A DNA stretch of 64,000 nt, taken from NCBI RefSeq assembly GCF_011751945.2, contig NZ_CP064951.1, positions 744,001 through 808,000 on the forward strand, written 5' to 3'. The notes beneath the pieces were generated by a model, which saw only the letters and a program-made list of their open reading frames with translations, had not been told where the DNA came from and did no database searches. The position numbers and the translations under genes are program-made. Every line of letters starts with the position of its first letter. The stretch's first letter is position 1. Of the stretch, positions 28,924 to 38,098 are shown piece after piece. This DNA comes from Actinomyces sp. zg-332. GTDB lineage: Bacteria; Actinomycetota; Actinomycetes; Actinomycetales; Actinomycetaceae.

Positions 28924-28950
28924 AGTATAAATTAGGTTACCCTTACCTAA
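28924..28950 (-). promoter_or_regulatory. DtxR/IdeR-type iron box over the efeO promoter
   Basis: TTAGGTTACCCTTACCTAA at 28932-28950 is a 19-bp interrupted palindrome that fits the known DtxR/IdeR consensus (TTAGGTTAGSCTAACCTAA). On the minus strand a TATACT -10 element lies immediately downstream (28929-28924), so the box occupies the promoter spacer. A ferrous-iron-bound repressor there would block RNA polymerase, giving derepression in iron starvation. Confidence 0.88.
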
Positions 28951-29323
28951 AAGTGATTTTAGTAAATTTTATAATTTTTATACTTATGTATCTTTTTCGA
29001 AATATTATAAACGTAAGTTAAAATAGCAAAACTATGTTTTCTCATTCCTTTACATTACTTTTATTATCAGAAAATATATAGTGAACTATAAAAGTATTGT
29101 TTTCCAAATAAGTATTATTAATAAGTGAAAGTTCGTTTTCCTAAAAGTTTAGGTTATATTACTATTTACAAGCTTTTATAAACACTCATCTAAATAAAAT
29201 AAATCTTAGTTTTTCTTTAGAAAAAATTTTGTTATAGTGATGTAAATTCTTATTTTGCGTTAGTTATAAAACTAGTTACAAGTGACACAAAGAATTGTTC
29301 AAAGGAATTTAAAGGGGACTAAA
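28951..29323. other. Divergent spacer between efeO and hydrolase
   Basis: Beyond the iron box, no gene or second operator is seen. An isolated half-site-like TTAGGTTA occurs near 29149-29157, without a partner. The end holds AAAGGGG, the ribosome-binding site of the hydrolase. Confidence 0.4.
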
Positions 29324-30091
29324 ATGGCTAAAAAACACATAGTTTTAATACACGGGACTTGGTGTAATGGAAAAGTATGGGGCGATTTCGCTACTAAAAT
29401 TGAAGACATGGGAGTCAAAGTCCATACACCTAGTTTACGTTATCATGATTTGCCTTATGACGAGTGTTTTAAAAAAGTTGGAAATGTCGGTTTGAAAGAC
29501 TATGTAAATGACTTAGTTTGCTACATAAAGAAATTAGACGGTGATGTTATTTTACTAGGTCATTCACTTGGTTGTTTGATTGCTCAACTTGTAGCAACAC
29601 GTATAAAAGTTCAGGGAATGATATTAATGGGTCCAGCACCTGCTGCTGGTATATTTGCCTTCTACCCTACTATGGTTAGGTGTTTTATTAAGCATTTCTT
29701 GCGTTGGGGGTTCTGGAAGAAACCAATGCCTCCTTATAAAAAGGAATTCTTTAAATACTGTATGAATGAGCAAGAAGAATCAGGTAAAGAAATAGTTTTT
29801 GCTGATTTAGTTCCAGAGTCTGGCCGCGTGTATTTTCAGATGGCATTGCCTTTCTTAGATCCATCTAATAGTGCTAAAGTCAATTTTGCAAGAATAAAGT
29901 GCCCTGTGCTCACGATAACTGGTTCTAACGACAAAATGGTAGTTCCAGCAATAGCTAGAAAAACAGCCACTAAATATAAGGACTCTCTACTAGTTTCTAT
30001 TACTGGTTCTGACCACATGTACGAGTATGGTAAATACCAAGCTCAAACTTTATCAATCATTGAAAACTGGTTGAAAGAAAAGATTCTGTAG
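29324..30091 (+). CDS. Alpha/beta-hydrolase
   Basis: A 255-residue alpha/beta-hydrolase. HGTW near residue 10 forms the oxyanion region, GHSLGC carries the nucleophile serine, the acid is in GSNDKM and the histidine in GSDHMYEY. I chose the ATG at 29324 because GGGG lies 6 bases upstream; the frame opens at 29282. There is no signal peptide and the substrate is unknown. A strong hairpin terminator follows. Confidence 0.86.
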   Translation: MAKKHIVLIHGTWCNGKVWGDFATKIEDMGVKVHTPSLRYHDLPYDECFKKVGNVGLKDYVNDLVCYIKKLDGDVILLGHSLGCLIAQLVATRIKVQGMILMGPAPAAGIFAFYPTMVRCFIKHFLRWGFWKKPMPPYKKEFFKYCMNEQEESGKEIVFADLVPESGRVYFQMALPFLDPSNSAKVNFARIKCPVLTITGSNDKMVVPAIARKTATKYKDSLLVSITGSDHMYEYGKYQAQTLSIIENWLKEKIL

Positions 30092-30137
30092 TTTTATTTT
30101 ATTATTTGACAGTTAAAAGTCAGTATAAGTAATGCTT

Positions 30138-30178
30138 TGGACGTAGTTATTTCGTGGTAGCTACGTCCATTTTCTTTC
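30138..30178 (+). terminator. Rho-independent terminator
   Basis: TGGACGTAG (30138-30146) pairs perfectly with CTACGTCCA (30161-30169) around a 14-base loop, followed by TTTTCTTTCT. Confidence 0.8.
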
Positions 30179-30380
30179 TGTGTTGTACTTAGCTAGAAAG
30201 TATTTATACTCTAAAACGTTTATTAAAATATAATCATACGTTTATAAAATAGTTAGAATCAAAATGTATCACTAGATTATTACGCAAGAATAACAAGTGT
30301 TTATAGTGCTTATTATAGATAACACCTTGTATATCGACGCAGTATACTAAGTAGTACAAGTATAAATAGTTGAGGTAAAA

Positions 30381-31013
30381 ATGCATATACTGTTGCTGGG
30401 TGCTACAGGTCGCACTGGGAAAGAAATATTAAAACAATCTTTGGAAAAAGATTACTTAGTCACAGCTTATGTACGCAATCCTGATAAACTTTTGCCTCAT
30501 AAGAATTTGAAAGTAATTAGAGGAAAACTAGACGATATCTCTTCGCTAAGCTTAGCTATGAAAAATGTAGATGTAGTGTTAGTTACCCTTGGAAACCCCA
30601 GTATAAGTACTAAAATCGCTTTGTTTGAAACAGCAATTCCCAACATTATTGAGGCTATGAAAAAAGCCAAAGTTAGCAGAATTATAGTTTTATCAGCTTT
30701 AGGGGTTGGGAAAACTATGAATAACGTACGTCCGTTTTTCCGAACTTTGCCTAAAATATTTCTAAGGAGAGTTTTTAATGATCACTACAAAGGTGAAGCG
30801 CTTTTAGTTAGCTCTAATCTAAAGTGGACTACCCTGCACCCTGGAATTTTAAGCAACAGGTGTAAGTCTAGCTTTCCTAAAGTCTATTTCACTGAAAGTG
30901 GTAAGAAAGTTAAACGTATACCGATAACTTACAGAAAAGATGTTGCTAAAGTAATGCTTGAAAAAATTTGTGATGAAAATACTTATGAGAAACAGCTTGT
31001 CATGACTTCGTAA
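30381..31013 (+). CDS. NAD(P)-binding Rossmann protein (NmrA/BVR-B-like)
   Basis: A 210-residue atypical short-chain dehydrogenase. GATGRTGKE at residues 7-15 is the glycine-rich dinucleotide loop and YVRNPDKL provides the NADPH-type arginine. The layout is that of flavin reductase/biliverdin reductase-B and NmrA-like proteins. GAGG precedes the ATG. It has no operon partner. Reaction and substrate are unknown. A second member of the fold lies at 41641-42282. Confidence 0.85.
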   Translation: MHILLLGATGRTGKEILKQSLEKDYLVTAYVRNPDKLLPHKNLKVIRGKLDDISSLSLAMKNVDVVLVTLGNPSISTKIALFETAIPNIIEAMKKAKVSRIIVLSALGVGKTMNNVRPFFRTLPKIFLRRVFNDHYKGEALLVSSNLKWTTLHPGILSNRCKSSFPKVYFTESGKKVKRIPITYRKDVAKVMLEKICDENTYEKQLVMTS

Positions 31014-31365
31014 TCTAGCCTAAAACCTATAAATTATTACGCTACTTTATTCTATTTGTTTATATTGCTATCTAGGGGAAAACGTGTTTAGACACTTCTG
31101 CAAATTTTATATATCGTAAGCTAAGCTAATCTAGCAGTTAACGTCGCATAAAAACTTTCCTAAAAGGTAGTAGTATCTATAAGAAAACACGATTGAAAGC
31201 ATAGTTTTATCAGTTTTAGTTAGAGCTTTTTGACGCCTTAGCTAAAATCTATCTTTGCGTTTTAGTTTATATATATCTAGATTTTACAAAACACTATGCA
31301 CAGTTTGTAAATGGCTTTTACTGTAAGTACTTTTTATTTCTATGTCACTTCCAAAAATAGTTTAT
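31014..31365. other. Spacer without recognisable genes
   Basis: Convergent spacer with no intact frame and no strong hairpin. Confidence 0.45.
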
Positions 31366-32040
31366 TCACTTTTTAGCCACTAACTCATAGCTTCTTCTTA
31401 TTAACTCATAGATTTGCTCATTACTTATTCTGCCGTCTAAACAAATAGTAAACCAATGCTTCTTATTCATGTGATAGGCGGGGAAAAATACTTTCTTGTC
31501 AACAATTTCTTCTATTTCTTCAGGTAAAGCTTTCAAATTCATAATTTCTATTTCTTCTTCACCATCTAACCCTAGTTTTGTTTTAGAAATAGACACTACT
31601 ATTGCAAACCACTTGTCATTTTCTTTAGCGTGAAAAGTGGCGTAGTTCGGATTTTTACTCCAAGGAAACTTAGGTTTTACTGATAAATTATTAGTTATAT
31701 AGTCAACTACTTTTTGTGTTTGCTCACTCTTGAACAGCTGAAGATCAAAGCAATCATTCGAAATATCACTTAATAGCTTTTCGCATTCTTTTCTAACTTG
31801 AGTCACAAAACTACCATCAGCATTAGAAACATGAACTAAAACATATTCTTCATTTGTATCTATTTCATAAACTTTATAATCTACTAAGCCTGAACTACCA
31901 ACTATAATTTCAACTCTAAAATTCTCTTCCAATATAAGGAAATTTTTTACATAGATACTACCTGTAGCTACAAAACCGTTTACCAAAAGCTTATCAACAT
32001 TTAGAACTTTATATTTGAAAATACTATCTATATCAATCAC
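31366..32040 (-). CDS. MmcQ/YjbR-like protein with N-terminal extension
   Basis: A 224-residue protein. The C-terminal 110 residues match MmcQ/YjbR: PWSKNPNYATFHAKENDKWF, FFPAYHMNKKHW and the end DGRISNEQIYELIRRSYEL. The domain has a double-wing-like fold suggested to bind DNA or protein. The N-terminal 110 residues are of a type often joined to MmcQ in Gram-positive bacteria. Its role is unknown. No partners are adjacent. Confidence 0.82.
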   Translation of the reverse strand: MIDIDSIFKYKVLNVDKLLVNGFVATGSIYVKNFLILEENFRVEIIVGSSGLVDYKVYEIDTNEEYVLVHVSNADGSFVTQVRKECEKLLSDISNDCFDLQLFKSEQTQKVVDYITNNLSVKPKFPWSKNPNYATFHAKENDKWFAIVVSISKTKLGLDGEEEIEIMNLKALPEEIEEIVDKKVFFPAYHMNKKHWFTICLDGRISNEQIYELIRRSYELVAKK

Positions 32041-32123
32041 AGTTACTCTCTAAATCCTATAGTTATTATGCTTTAAACATTTATTATTCATAAGTCTATA
32101 CATACTATTTATGAATCTTCTAC

Positions 32124-32498
32124 CTATTTATCAACATAAAGCATTTCTTCAAACCACTCTTTCAATATAAGTGCATGGTTACAACTAGGGTCTTTAGCGG
32201 CATACAGTAAAGTTAAATTCTGTGTCTTCAAAATTTGTCTGATACAAACTATATACTCGTTGATAAGCTTATTTTCATCTAATTCTTTACGATATAAATT
32301 CCTAAAATCAAGAAATTTTTGAGGGTCATGTCCAAACCATTTACGTAGCTGTGATGAGGGAGTAACTTCTTTCCACCAGTAGTCAAGACAAGCCTTTTCT
32401 TTTGAAATACCACGTGGCCATAAACGATCAACAAGAATACGTGTGCCATCTTCAGAGCTTATAGGCTCATATATTCGAGTAATCCTTATTTCTCCCAT
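32124..32498 (-). CDS. DUF488 (YeaO) family protein
   Basis: A 124-residue DUF488 protein. I set the start at 32498 because GGAGG lies 5 bases upstream; the frame opens at 32591. The family signature is clear: RIYEPISSEDGTRILVDRLW, PRGISKEKACLDYW, KWFGHDP and LLYAAKDPSCNHA. Its biochemical function is unknown; some members are induced by stress. Confidence 0.88.
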   Translation of the reverse strand: MGEIRITRIYEPISSEDGTRILVDRLWPRGISKEKACLDYWWKEVTPSSQLRKWFGHDPQKFLDFRNLYRKELDENKLINEYIVCIRQILKTQNLTLLYAAKDPSCNHALILKEWFEEMLYVDK

Positions 32499-32892
32499 AG
32501 ATGCCTCCACGCTAAAACGTACAGTTGCTAATTTATGATAGAACTTAATGATATACAAATACAGTAAGTAATACTTTAAAATTTCATACACTGTACAATC
32601 AACTAACTAAAGTAGATAGAAGTTATTACAAAATATACAAATAAGGAATCTTATAGATACATAAGTTTAGCATTCAACAACGTAGCTAGTGATATTTAGA
32701 TTTTGAGTTTGCTGTTTTACTGTGTAATAAAACTTTCCTTTAGTCATTTATACACTTTTCTTAGCTAGATTTCTTTATACAAATAATATGGAAATATTTT
32801 TTAGTATAAAATTGTTAGAAATCTTATTATAAGTATCTCTCTTCAAAATGACATACTTTATAAAACCAGTTTATTCTTTTAGAAAGGCTAAC
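32499..32892. other. Divergent spacer between DUF488 and OYE genes
   Basis: Divergent promoters are expected here. A TATAAA-like sequence lies near 32804, and AGAAAGG ahead of the downstream ATG is its ribosome-binding site. No operator or gene is evident. Confidence 0.4.
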
Positions 32893-33924
32893 ATGTCCAA
32901 GTTGTTATCTTCTGCCAACATTGGTGGCTTAGAACTTAAAAATCGAGTAGTTATGTCTCCAATGTGTATGTATGAAGTCAAAAAACAGGACGGAATACCA
33001 ACAACATTTCATTTTACTCATTATGGAGCTAGAGCAATCAGCGGAGTTGGACTAATTATTCAAGAAGCCACAGCTATTCACCCTGATGGACGTTTGACAA
33101 ACTATGACTTAGGGCTTTGGAACGATGAACAAGCAATGGCTTTAAAAGATCTCGTGGATTCTATTCACTATTTAGGAGCAAAAATTGGCGTCCAAATTGT
33201 GCATTCTGGACGCAAAGCTTTAAATGTAGAAAATCCACTATCCCCTAGTAAAATTGCCTACGGTGAACCATACAATGCTCCAACAGTAATGACAACACAG
33301 CAAGTTAAAGCAACTATAAAAGACTTTATAGACAGTGCTAGACGAGCAGAACAAGCTGGATACGATATGATTGAACTGCACGCAGCCCACGGGTATTTAA
33401 TCAATCAGTTTATTTCACCACTTTCAAATCAACGCAAAGACGAGTACGGTGGTAGCTTAGAAAATCGTTATCGTTTCTTACAAGAAATTATTGATGGCTG
33501 TAAAAAAGTTTTCACTAAACCAATTTGGGTGCGTATTTCTGCTACAGATTACGATGAGACTGGACAACAAAATACTTTACAAGACTGGCAACAAATGGCT
33601 AAGTGGATGGAAGAGCAACATGTTGAGTGTATTGACGTATCTACTGGAGGATTGCTAAATAAAAAGCCGAATATACCAGTACATGCAGCTTTTCAAACAC
33701 CTTATGCTACTAAAATCAAAGAAGCTGTAAATATAGATGTTGCGACTGTTGGGCTGATAAATGATCCTGGCTTAGCTGAACACATTTTACAAACAAATCA
33801 AGCCGACATAATTTTGCTCGGACGAGTTCTTTTACGTAATGTGAATTGGGTAAACGAAGCTGCAAAAATCCTATATGATGAACAACACCAAGTGTTCAAT
33901 AATTCATACTTACGTGGACAGTAA
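32893..33924 (+). CDS. Old Yellow Enzyme family NADPH:flavin oxidoreductase (YqjM/NamA-like)
   Basis: A 343-residue FMN-dependent ene-reductase. I use the ATG at 32893 (AAAGG 7 bases upstream) rather than the frame opening at 32848. MSPMCMYEV holds the YqjM-type cysteine that tunes FMN. GVQIVHSGRK holds a histidine but SGRK in place of the usual AGRK. ELHAAHGYLINQFISPLSN and the FMN-phosphate-binding ILLGRVLLRN are also present. Such enzymes reduce activated double bonds in detoxification. The gene is monocistronic. Confidence 0.93.
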   Translation: MSKLLSSANIGGLELKNRVVMSPMCMYEVKKQDGIPTTFHFTHYGARAISGVGLIIQEATAIHPDGRLTNYDLGLWNDEQAMALKDLVDSIHYLGAKIGVQIVHSGRKALNVENPLSPSKIAYGEPYNAPTVMTTQQVKATIKDFIDSARRAEQAGYDMIELHAAHGYLINQFISPLSNQRKDEYGGSLENRYRFLQEIIDGCKKVFTKPIWVRISATDYDETGQQNTLQDWQQMAKWMEEQHVECIDVSTGGLLNKKPNIPVHAAFQTPYATKIKEAVNIDVATVGLINDPGLAEHILQTNQADIILLGRVLLRNVNWVNEAAKILYDEQHQVFNNSYLRGQ

Positions 33925-33985
33925 AACGAAGTTTAATACCCTTTATACATAGGTTGAAAGCTTTATAAACTACCTGTTTACAAGA

Positions 33986-34033
33986 ATAAAGCAGAGATAT
34001 TTGAAGTTCCACTATTTTTTATCTCTGCTTTAT
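33986..34033. terminator. Bidirectional terminator between convergent genes
   Basis: ATAAAGCAGAGAT (33986-33998) pairs perfectly with ATCTCTGCTTTAT (34021-34033) over 13 bp, with a 22-base loop. It sits between the converging OYE and quinone-reductase genes. Confidence 0.75.
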
Positions 34034-34063
34034 ATTATGGTTTGTAAGAAATTGTTTCCCTAT

Positions 34064-35065
34064 TTATTTAAAAACTATAAGAGTTTTTCCTCTAGAATTG
34101 CCGTTTGCAACCTTTTCAAGTGCTTTGTTAATATCTTTGAAATCATATACAGTATCTATAGATGGTTGTATGCGTAGCTGTGAGAAAATACCAGCTACTT
34201 CCTGTAACTGTTTACCATTAGACTCAACAAAAATAAAGTCGTATGTTGCATCTTTTTCTTCAGCCAACTTATCAAGTTTGCGTCCAACTAATCCAATCAA
34301 GAATTGTTTCCAAGCAGATAGTCCAAAACGCTTGGCAAACTTTTTATTAGGCACACCTTTAAGGCTAACTATATGCCCTCCAGCCTTTAGAATGGAGATT
34401 TGTTTTTGCGTATGACTACCGCCTAAAGTATCTAGAACGTAGTCAACATTAGATACTACTTCAGCATAATCTTGCGTTTTATAGTCAATAAACTGATCAG
34501 CACCAAGTGCTAAAACACGTTCTTTATTCGTCGCATTTCCATTAGTAATTACTTTTAATCCTTTCGCTTTAGCAATAGGAATAGCCATTGCACCTACCCC
34601 ACCTGTGCCACCTGAAATGAAAATTGTTTTGCCAGCTTCTACCCGCATAAGATCCATTGCCTGCATAACTGTAAGTGCTGTAAGTGGCACACAAGCTGCT
34701 TGCTCATCGTTAAGATAAGACGGCACTAAAGCCAAAGCGTTTTCCTCCACTGCTACATATTCAGCAAATGCACCAATGCTTCTTAGTGGTAAACGAGCAA
34801 ATACTCTGTCTCCAGCTTTGAAATCGCTGACTTTAGCACCTACTTCCTCAACGATACCAACTACTTCATTTCCAGCAGTAAGTGGCAAAGAATACGGCAG
34901 AAGTAGTTTTACTTCCCCGCGAGTAATCATATTATCAACAGGATTTACCCCTGCTGCATTAACTTTTATTAATACTTGAGTATCTGTAGGTACTGGTTTT
35001 GGAAGGTCTATTATTTCTAATTTTATATTTTCTTTGTTGTATTTTCTAAGCTGTGCTGCTTTCAT
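34064..35065 (-). CDS. NADP-dependent MDR-family alcohol dehydrogenase/quinone reductase
   Basis: A 333-residue zinc-independent medium-chain dehydrogenase. The N-terminal GroES-like domain contains AAGVNPVDNMITRGE and GNEVVGIVEEVG; the Rossmann domain contains SGGTGGVGAMAI, the NADPH-binding loop. Zinc-ligand cysteines are lacking, which fits quinone or enone reductases. It lies 189 bases downstream of the Rrf2 regulator in the same direction and is a plausible target of it. Confidence 0.9.
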   Translation of the reverse strand: MKAAQLRKYNKENIKLEIIDLPKPVPTDTQVLIKVNAAGVNPVDNMITRGEVKLLLPYSLPLTAGNEVVGIVEEVGAKVSDFKAGDRVFARLPLRSIGAFAEYVAVEENALALVPSYLNDEQAACVPLTALTVMQAMDLMRVEAGKTIFISGGTGGVGAMAIPIAKAKGLKVITNGNATNKERVLALGADQFIDYKTQDYAEVVSNVDYVLDTLGGSHTQKQISILKAGGHIVSLKGVPNKKFAKRFGLSAWKQFLIGLVGRKLDKLAEEKDATYDFIFVESNGKQLQEVAGIFSQLRIQPSIDTVYDFKDINKALEKVANGNSRGKTLIVFK

Positions 35066-35254
35066 TACTTTTCCTTTTGTACTTATAGTGCTTTAAAGTG
35101 TTTGTTTTGGGTATTTATTTTTCAAAGCAGTTAATAAACTGAGATTGATGATAAGAACTATTTATTTTGTTTCTGTAAAATATTTTCAAGTTTTTAACAG
35201 AGGAACTCTAGGAGTTATATTCTTGGATAAAACTGGCTTATGGTGATAGTTACT

Positions 35255-35686
35255 TTAGAAGCTTTGGTTATTTTCACTATCAAGCTCTTTTCGTATCTTA
35301 TCTATAACTTTTTCCAAGGTCTGGTTTTCCAAATCTTTTTCAAGCTGTATTTCTGCATGTTCTATGATAGGGTCTAAAGCTTTATTTATATATGCACCAA
35401 CAGGGCACTGTCTGTTAGCATTTTGGTGTGTATACAACAGTTTAGGAGTTTGTACTGCCCTATATATTTCTAGCAATGTTAAACTATCTTTACTTTTTCC
35501 TAACGAGTAATCAAAACTACCTTCTGCTCGTAGTAAAAGATTTGATTTTTTGAGCAAAGCAATTACCTTACGAATGTAGCTAGAATTTGTATTTACACTT
35601 TTAGCTATTTTTTCTGAAGTTAATTTTTCCTTAGTTTCAGAGAACATAATCAGTATATGCACTGCTACAGAAAATTTAGTATCCAT
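35255..35686 (-). CDS. Rrf2-family transcriptional regulator (YwnA-like)
   Basis: A 143-residue Rrf2 protein. The winged helix is at the N-terminus (FSVAVHILIMFSETKEKLTSEKIA, SSYIRKVIALLKK). Only one cysteine is present, in NRQCPVG, so it cannot hold an iron-sulfur cluster in the IscR manner. It resembles YwnA/CymR-like members that sense redox state or small molecules. A perfect palindrome overlaps its own promoter and suggests autoregulation; the oxidoreductase downstream is the probable regulated partner. Confidence 0.88.
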   Translation of the reverse strand: MDTKFSVAVHILIMFSETKEKLTSEKIAKSVNTNSSYIRKVIALLKKSNLLLRAEGSFDYSLGKSKDSLTLLEIYRAVQTPKLLYTHQNANRQCPVGAYINKALDPIIEHAEIQLEKDLENQTLEKVIDKIRKELDSENNQSF

Positions 35687-35700
35687 TCACACAACCTACT

Positions 35701-35754
35701 TTGTATTTGTATCTGACACAAATACAATTATATTTGTTGCAGAAGCATTGTCAA
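35701..35754 (-). promoter_or_regulatory. Promoter and palindromic operator of the Rrf2 gene
   Basis: On the minus strand TTGACA (35754-35749) and TATAAT (35732-35727) are 16 bases apart, a near-ideal promoter. A perfect 10-bp inverted repeat, TTGTATTTGT (35701-35710) and ACAAATACAA (35718-35727), lies from the -10 element to just before the gene, the expected place for an Rrf2 operator. Confidence 0.8.
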
Positions 35755-35831
35755 TATATAAAACTATAAATATAAGATTACCTCATACACGTAAGATATA
35801 AACTCAAGATAAAATTTAAAAAGTCTTATCC

Positions 35832-36560
35832 TCAACTTGCCATATCTATAAGCTTTCGCACAAAATCATTTTTAGGGCTTTCTAATACTTCTTTGGTAGT
35901 ACCATATTGCTGTATTTGACCTTTGTCTAATACCAATACATGCGTTCCCATTGTAAAAGCTTCACGAATATCATGTGTAATAAAAATAATAGTACACTTC
36001 CTACGCTCATGAATCTTTTTTAAATCTTTTTGCAACTGATACCTTGTAATAGAGTCCACTGCCCCAAAAGGTTCATCCATTAGCAAAATAAGCGGAGAAT
36101 TAGCATAGGCTCTGGCTAATCCTACACGTTGCTGTTGCCCTCCTGAAAGTTGGTCTGGATACTTGTTTTTTAACTCTCGCGGTAAGCCAACTAAATCTAG
36201 ATTTTCATTTACAATGTGATCTAATTCATCTTCTTTTTTCTTTTCCAACCTAGGTACATACGATATATTTTCATAAACACTCATATGTGGAAATAAACCA
36301 TTACCTTGAATTGCATAACCAATTTTTCTTCTAAGACTAATAATGTTTTCCTCATTTATGTTTTTACCGAATACTAGTACTTGTCCTTCATCTGGCTTAA
36401 TCAAGCCATTTATCATTTTCATCAAAGTGGTTTTACCTGACCCAGATGTACCTACTATGCACAAAAAATCGCCACTATTTATTTCCAAACTAAAATCATT
36501 AATTATTGGTTTACCATTGTATGATTTGCAGATATTTTTATACTCAATAATCTTAGGCAT
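35832..36560 (-). CDS. ABC importer ATPase, osmolyte/choline (OpuCA/ProV) type
   Basis: A 242-residue ABC ATPase with GTSGSGKTT, the signature LSGGQQQRVGLARA, Walker B LILLMDEPFGAVD and a switch HDIREAFTMG. The sequence after Walker B is that of quaternary-amine importers. The C-terminal CBS pair found in longer OpuCA proteins is absent. It starts 8 bases after the permease-binding protein gene and completes one transporter for glycine betaine, choline or carnitine. Confidence 0.88.
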   Translation of the reverse strand: MPKIIEYKNICKSYNGKPIINDFSLEINSGDFLCIVGTSGSGKTTLMKMINGLIKPDEGQVLVFGKNINEENIISLRRKIGYAIQGNGLFPHMSVYENISYVPRLEKKKEDELDHIVNENLDLVGLPRELKNKYPDQLSGGQQQRVGLARAYANSPLILLMDEPFGAVDSITRYQLQKDLKKIHERRKCTIIFITHDIREAFTMGTHVLVLDKGQIQQYGTTKEVLESPKNDFVRKLIDMAS

Positions 36561-36568
36561 TTTATTCC

Positions 36569-38098
36569 TTAAAATCCTTTTTCTTTCAAAAAGTTTACAG
36601 CTACATCTTTTGGATTTTCTTTTCCTATTTCAACTTTATTGTTCAACATAGCCATAGTTTTTTCATCTATAAGCCCAACAAACTTATTCAACACTTTATT
36701 TAATTCAGGGTGATTTTGTAGCGTGTCCATACGCAAAACTATTCCTGCTTTATATTGAGGATAAAAGTTACGGTCATCTTTCAAAACTAAAATTCTAGGA
36801 TCTGATAACTGTCCATCTGTGGTAAAGACAGTCATCACATCTATTTTTTGATCAAATAAAGCTTGATATTTTAAACCATTATCTAAATCTACAGCTTTTT
36901 TAAAATTAAAATTATAAGCATTTGATAATACTTTATAACCATCTTCTCTTTCAAAAAAGTCGTATTCTGCACCGAATGTAAATTCTTTCGCATACTTTGA
37001 AAGATCGCTAAAAGTTTTTATATTGTACTTTTGCGCCAAATCTTTCCTTATCCCCAAACTATAAGTATTGTTGAAACCAAACAACCCTTTCCACGTTAAC
37101 TTATAGTTATTCTCATACTCTTTATTTAACTCATCGAAGTTTTCTTCTCTGTAAGGTTCTTTTCTTTTCAAAACAATTTGCCAAGATGTACCTGTATATT
37201 CAGGATACAAGTCAAAATCACCTTTAAGAATACCTGGATGAATATTGGAAGTTCCACCCCCAACTCCATGTGTAATATTCACCTTTAAACCAGTATCTTT
37301 CCTTATAGCTTCAGCTACAATTTCAGCTAAAATATATCCTTCAGTCGTGGGCTTAGAAGCTATCTCAATCGTATTTGAGTTTTTGGTATGGTATAGGCTA
37401 AAAATTGAAAGTGACACAGCCAAAGCTAGAATAATAGACAAAAACTTTTTTGACTTCAACTTTTTAAATTTACGTTTTTCTACTATCTTACCTATTATTC
37501 CTAAAATACCATCAACTGTTAAAGCTAGTAGAGCTATTATAAAGCTTCCTATTAAAATTAGAACTTCATTATTTGTTGTAATACCTCTATAAATTGCAAC
37601 ACCTAATCCACCAGCACCAACAAAAGAAGCTATACCAGCTAAAGCAATAGTCATAATGACCATGTTTCTAATTGCGGCAAAAATTATAGGAAAAGCAAGA
37701 GGTAACTTTATTTTATATAACGTTTGGTACTCTTTACTTCCCATTGCTTTACTTGCTTCAACAATTTTAGGATCTATATTTGTTATTCCCACATAAGTAT
37801 TTCTAACAATTGGAAGCAATGCATATACTGTTATTGCAATTATTGCAGTTATATTGCCTATTCCACTGAAAGAAACTAAAAATCCTAGTAGTGCAATAGA
37901 CGGAATGGTATAGATAACATTTACAATTGAGATTATATAATTAGCAATCCTTGGATGGTAGGAAATCCATATACCTATTGATAGTCCGACTAATATTGCA
38001 ATAGAAATTGATATTGAAGTAATGAAAATATGTTCAAATAGTAATCTGATATAAAAGAAAGCATTCATTGATAACTCACTAATAATACTATCTATCAT
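36569..38098 (-). CDS. Fused permease and substrate-binding protein (ProWX/OpuC type)
   Basis: A 509-residue fusion. Residues 1-215 form the membrane permease, with the cytoplasmic EAA-like loop EASKAMGSKEYQTLYKIKLP. A further membrane anchor near 220-240 leads to an extracellular substrate-binding domain (245-509) of OpuCC/OsmF type, with GVGGGTSNIHPGILKGDFDL and YPEYTGTSW. Fusion of the two domains occurs in Firmicutes and is thought to speed ligand delivery. With the ATPase gene this makes a two-gene importer. No regulator is adjacent. Confidence 0.9.
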   Translation of the reverse strand: MIDSIISELSMNAFFYIRLLFEHIFITSISISIAILVGLSIGIWISYHPRIANYIISIVNVIYTIPSIALLGFLVSFSGIGNITAIIAITVYALLPIVRNTYVGITNIDPKIVEASKAMGSKEYQTLYKIKLPLAFPIIFAAIRNMVIMTIALAGIASFVGAGGLGVAIYRGITTNNEVLILIGSFIIALLALTVDGILGIIGKIVEKRKFKKLKSKKFLSIILALAVSLSIFSLYHTKNSNTIEIASKPTTEGYILAEIVAEAIRKDTGLKVNITHGVGGGTSNIHPGILKGDFDLYPEYTGTSWQIVLKRKEPYREENFDELNKEYENNYKLTWKGLFGFNNTYSLGIRKDLAQKYNIKTFSDLSKYAKEFTFGAEYDFFEREDGYKVLSNAYNFNFKKAVDLDNGLKYQALFDQKIDVMTVFTTDGQLSDPRILVLKDDRNFYPQYKAGIVLRMDTLQNHPELNKVLNKFVGLIDEKTMAMLNNKVEIGKENPKDVAVNFLKEKGF

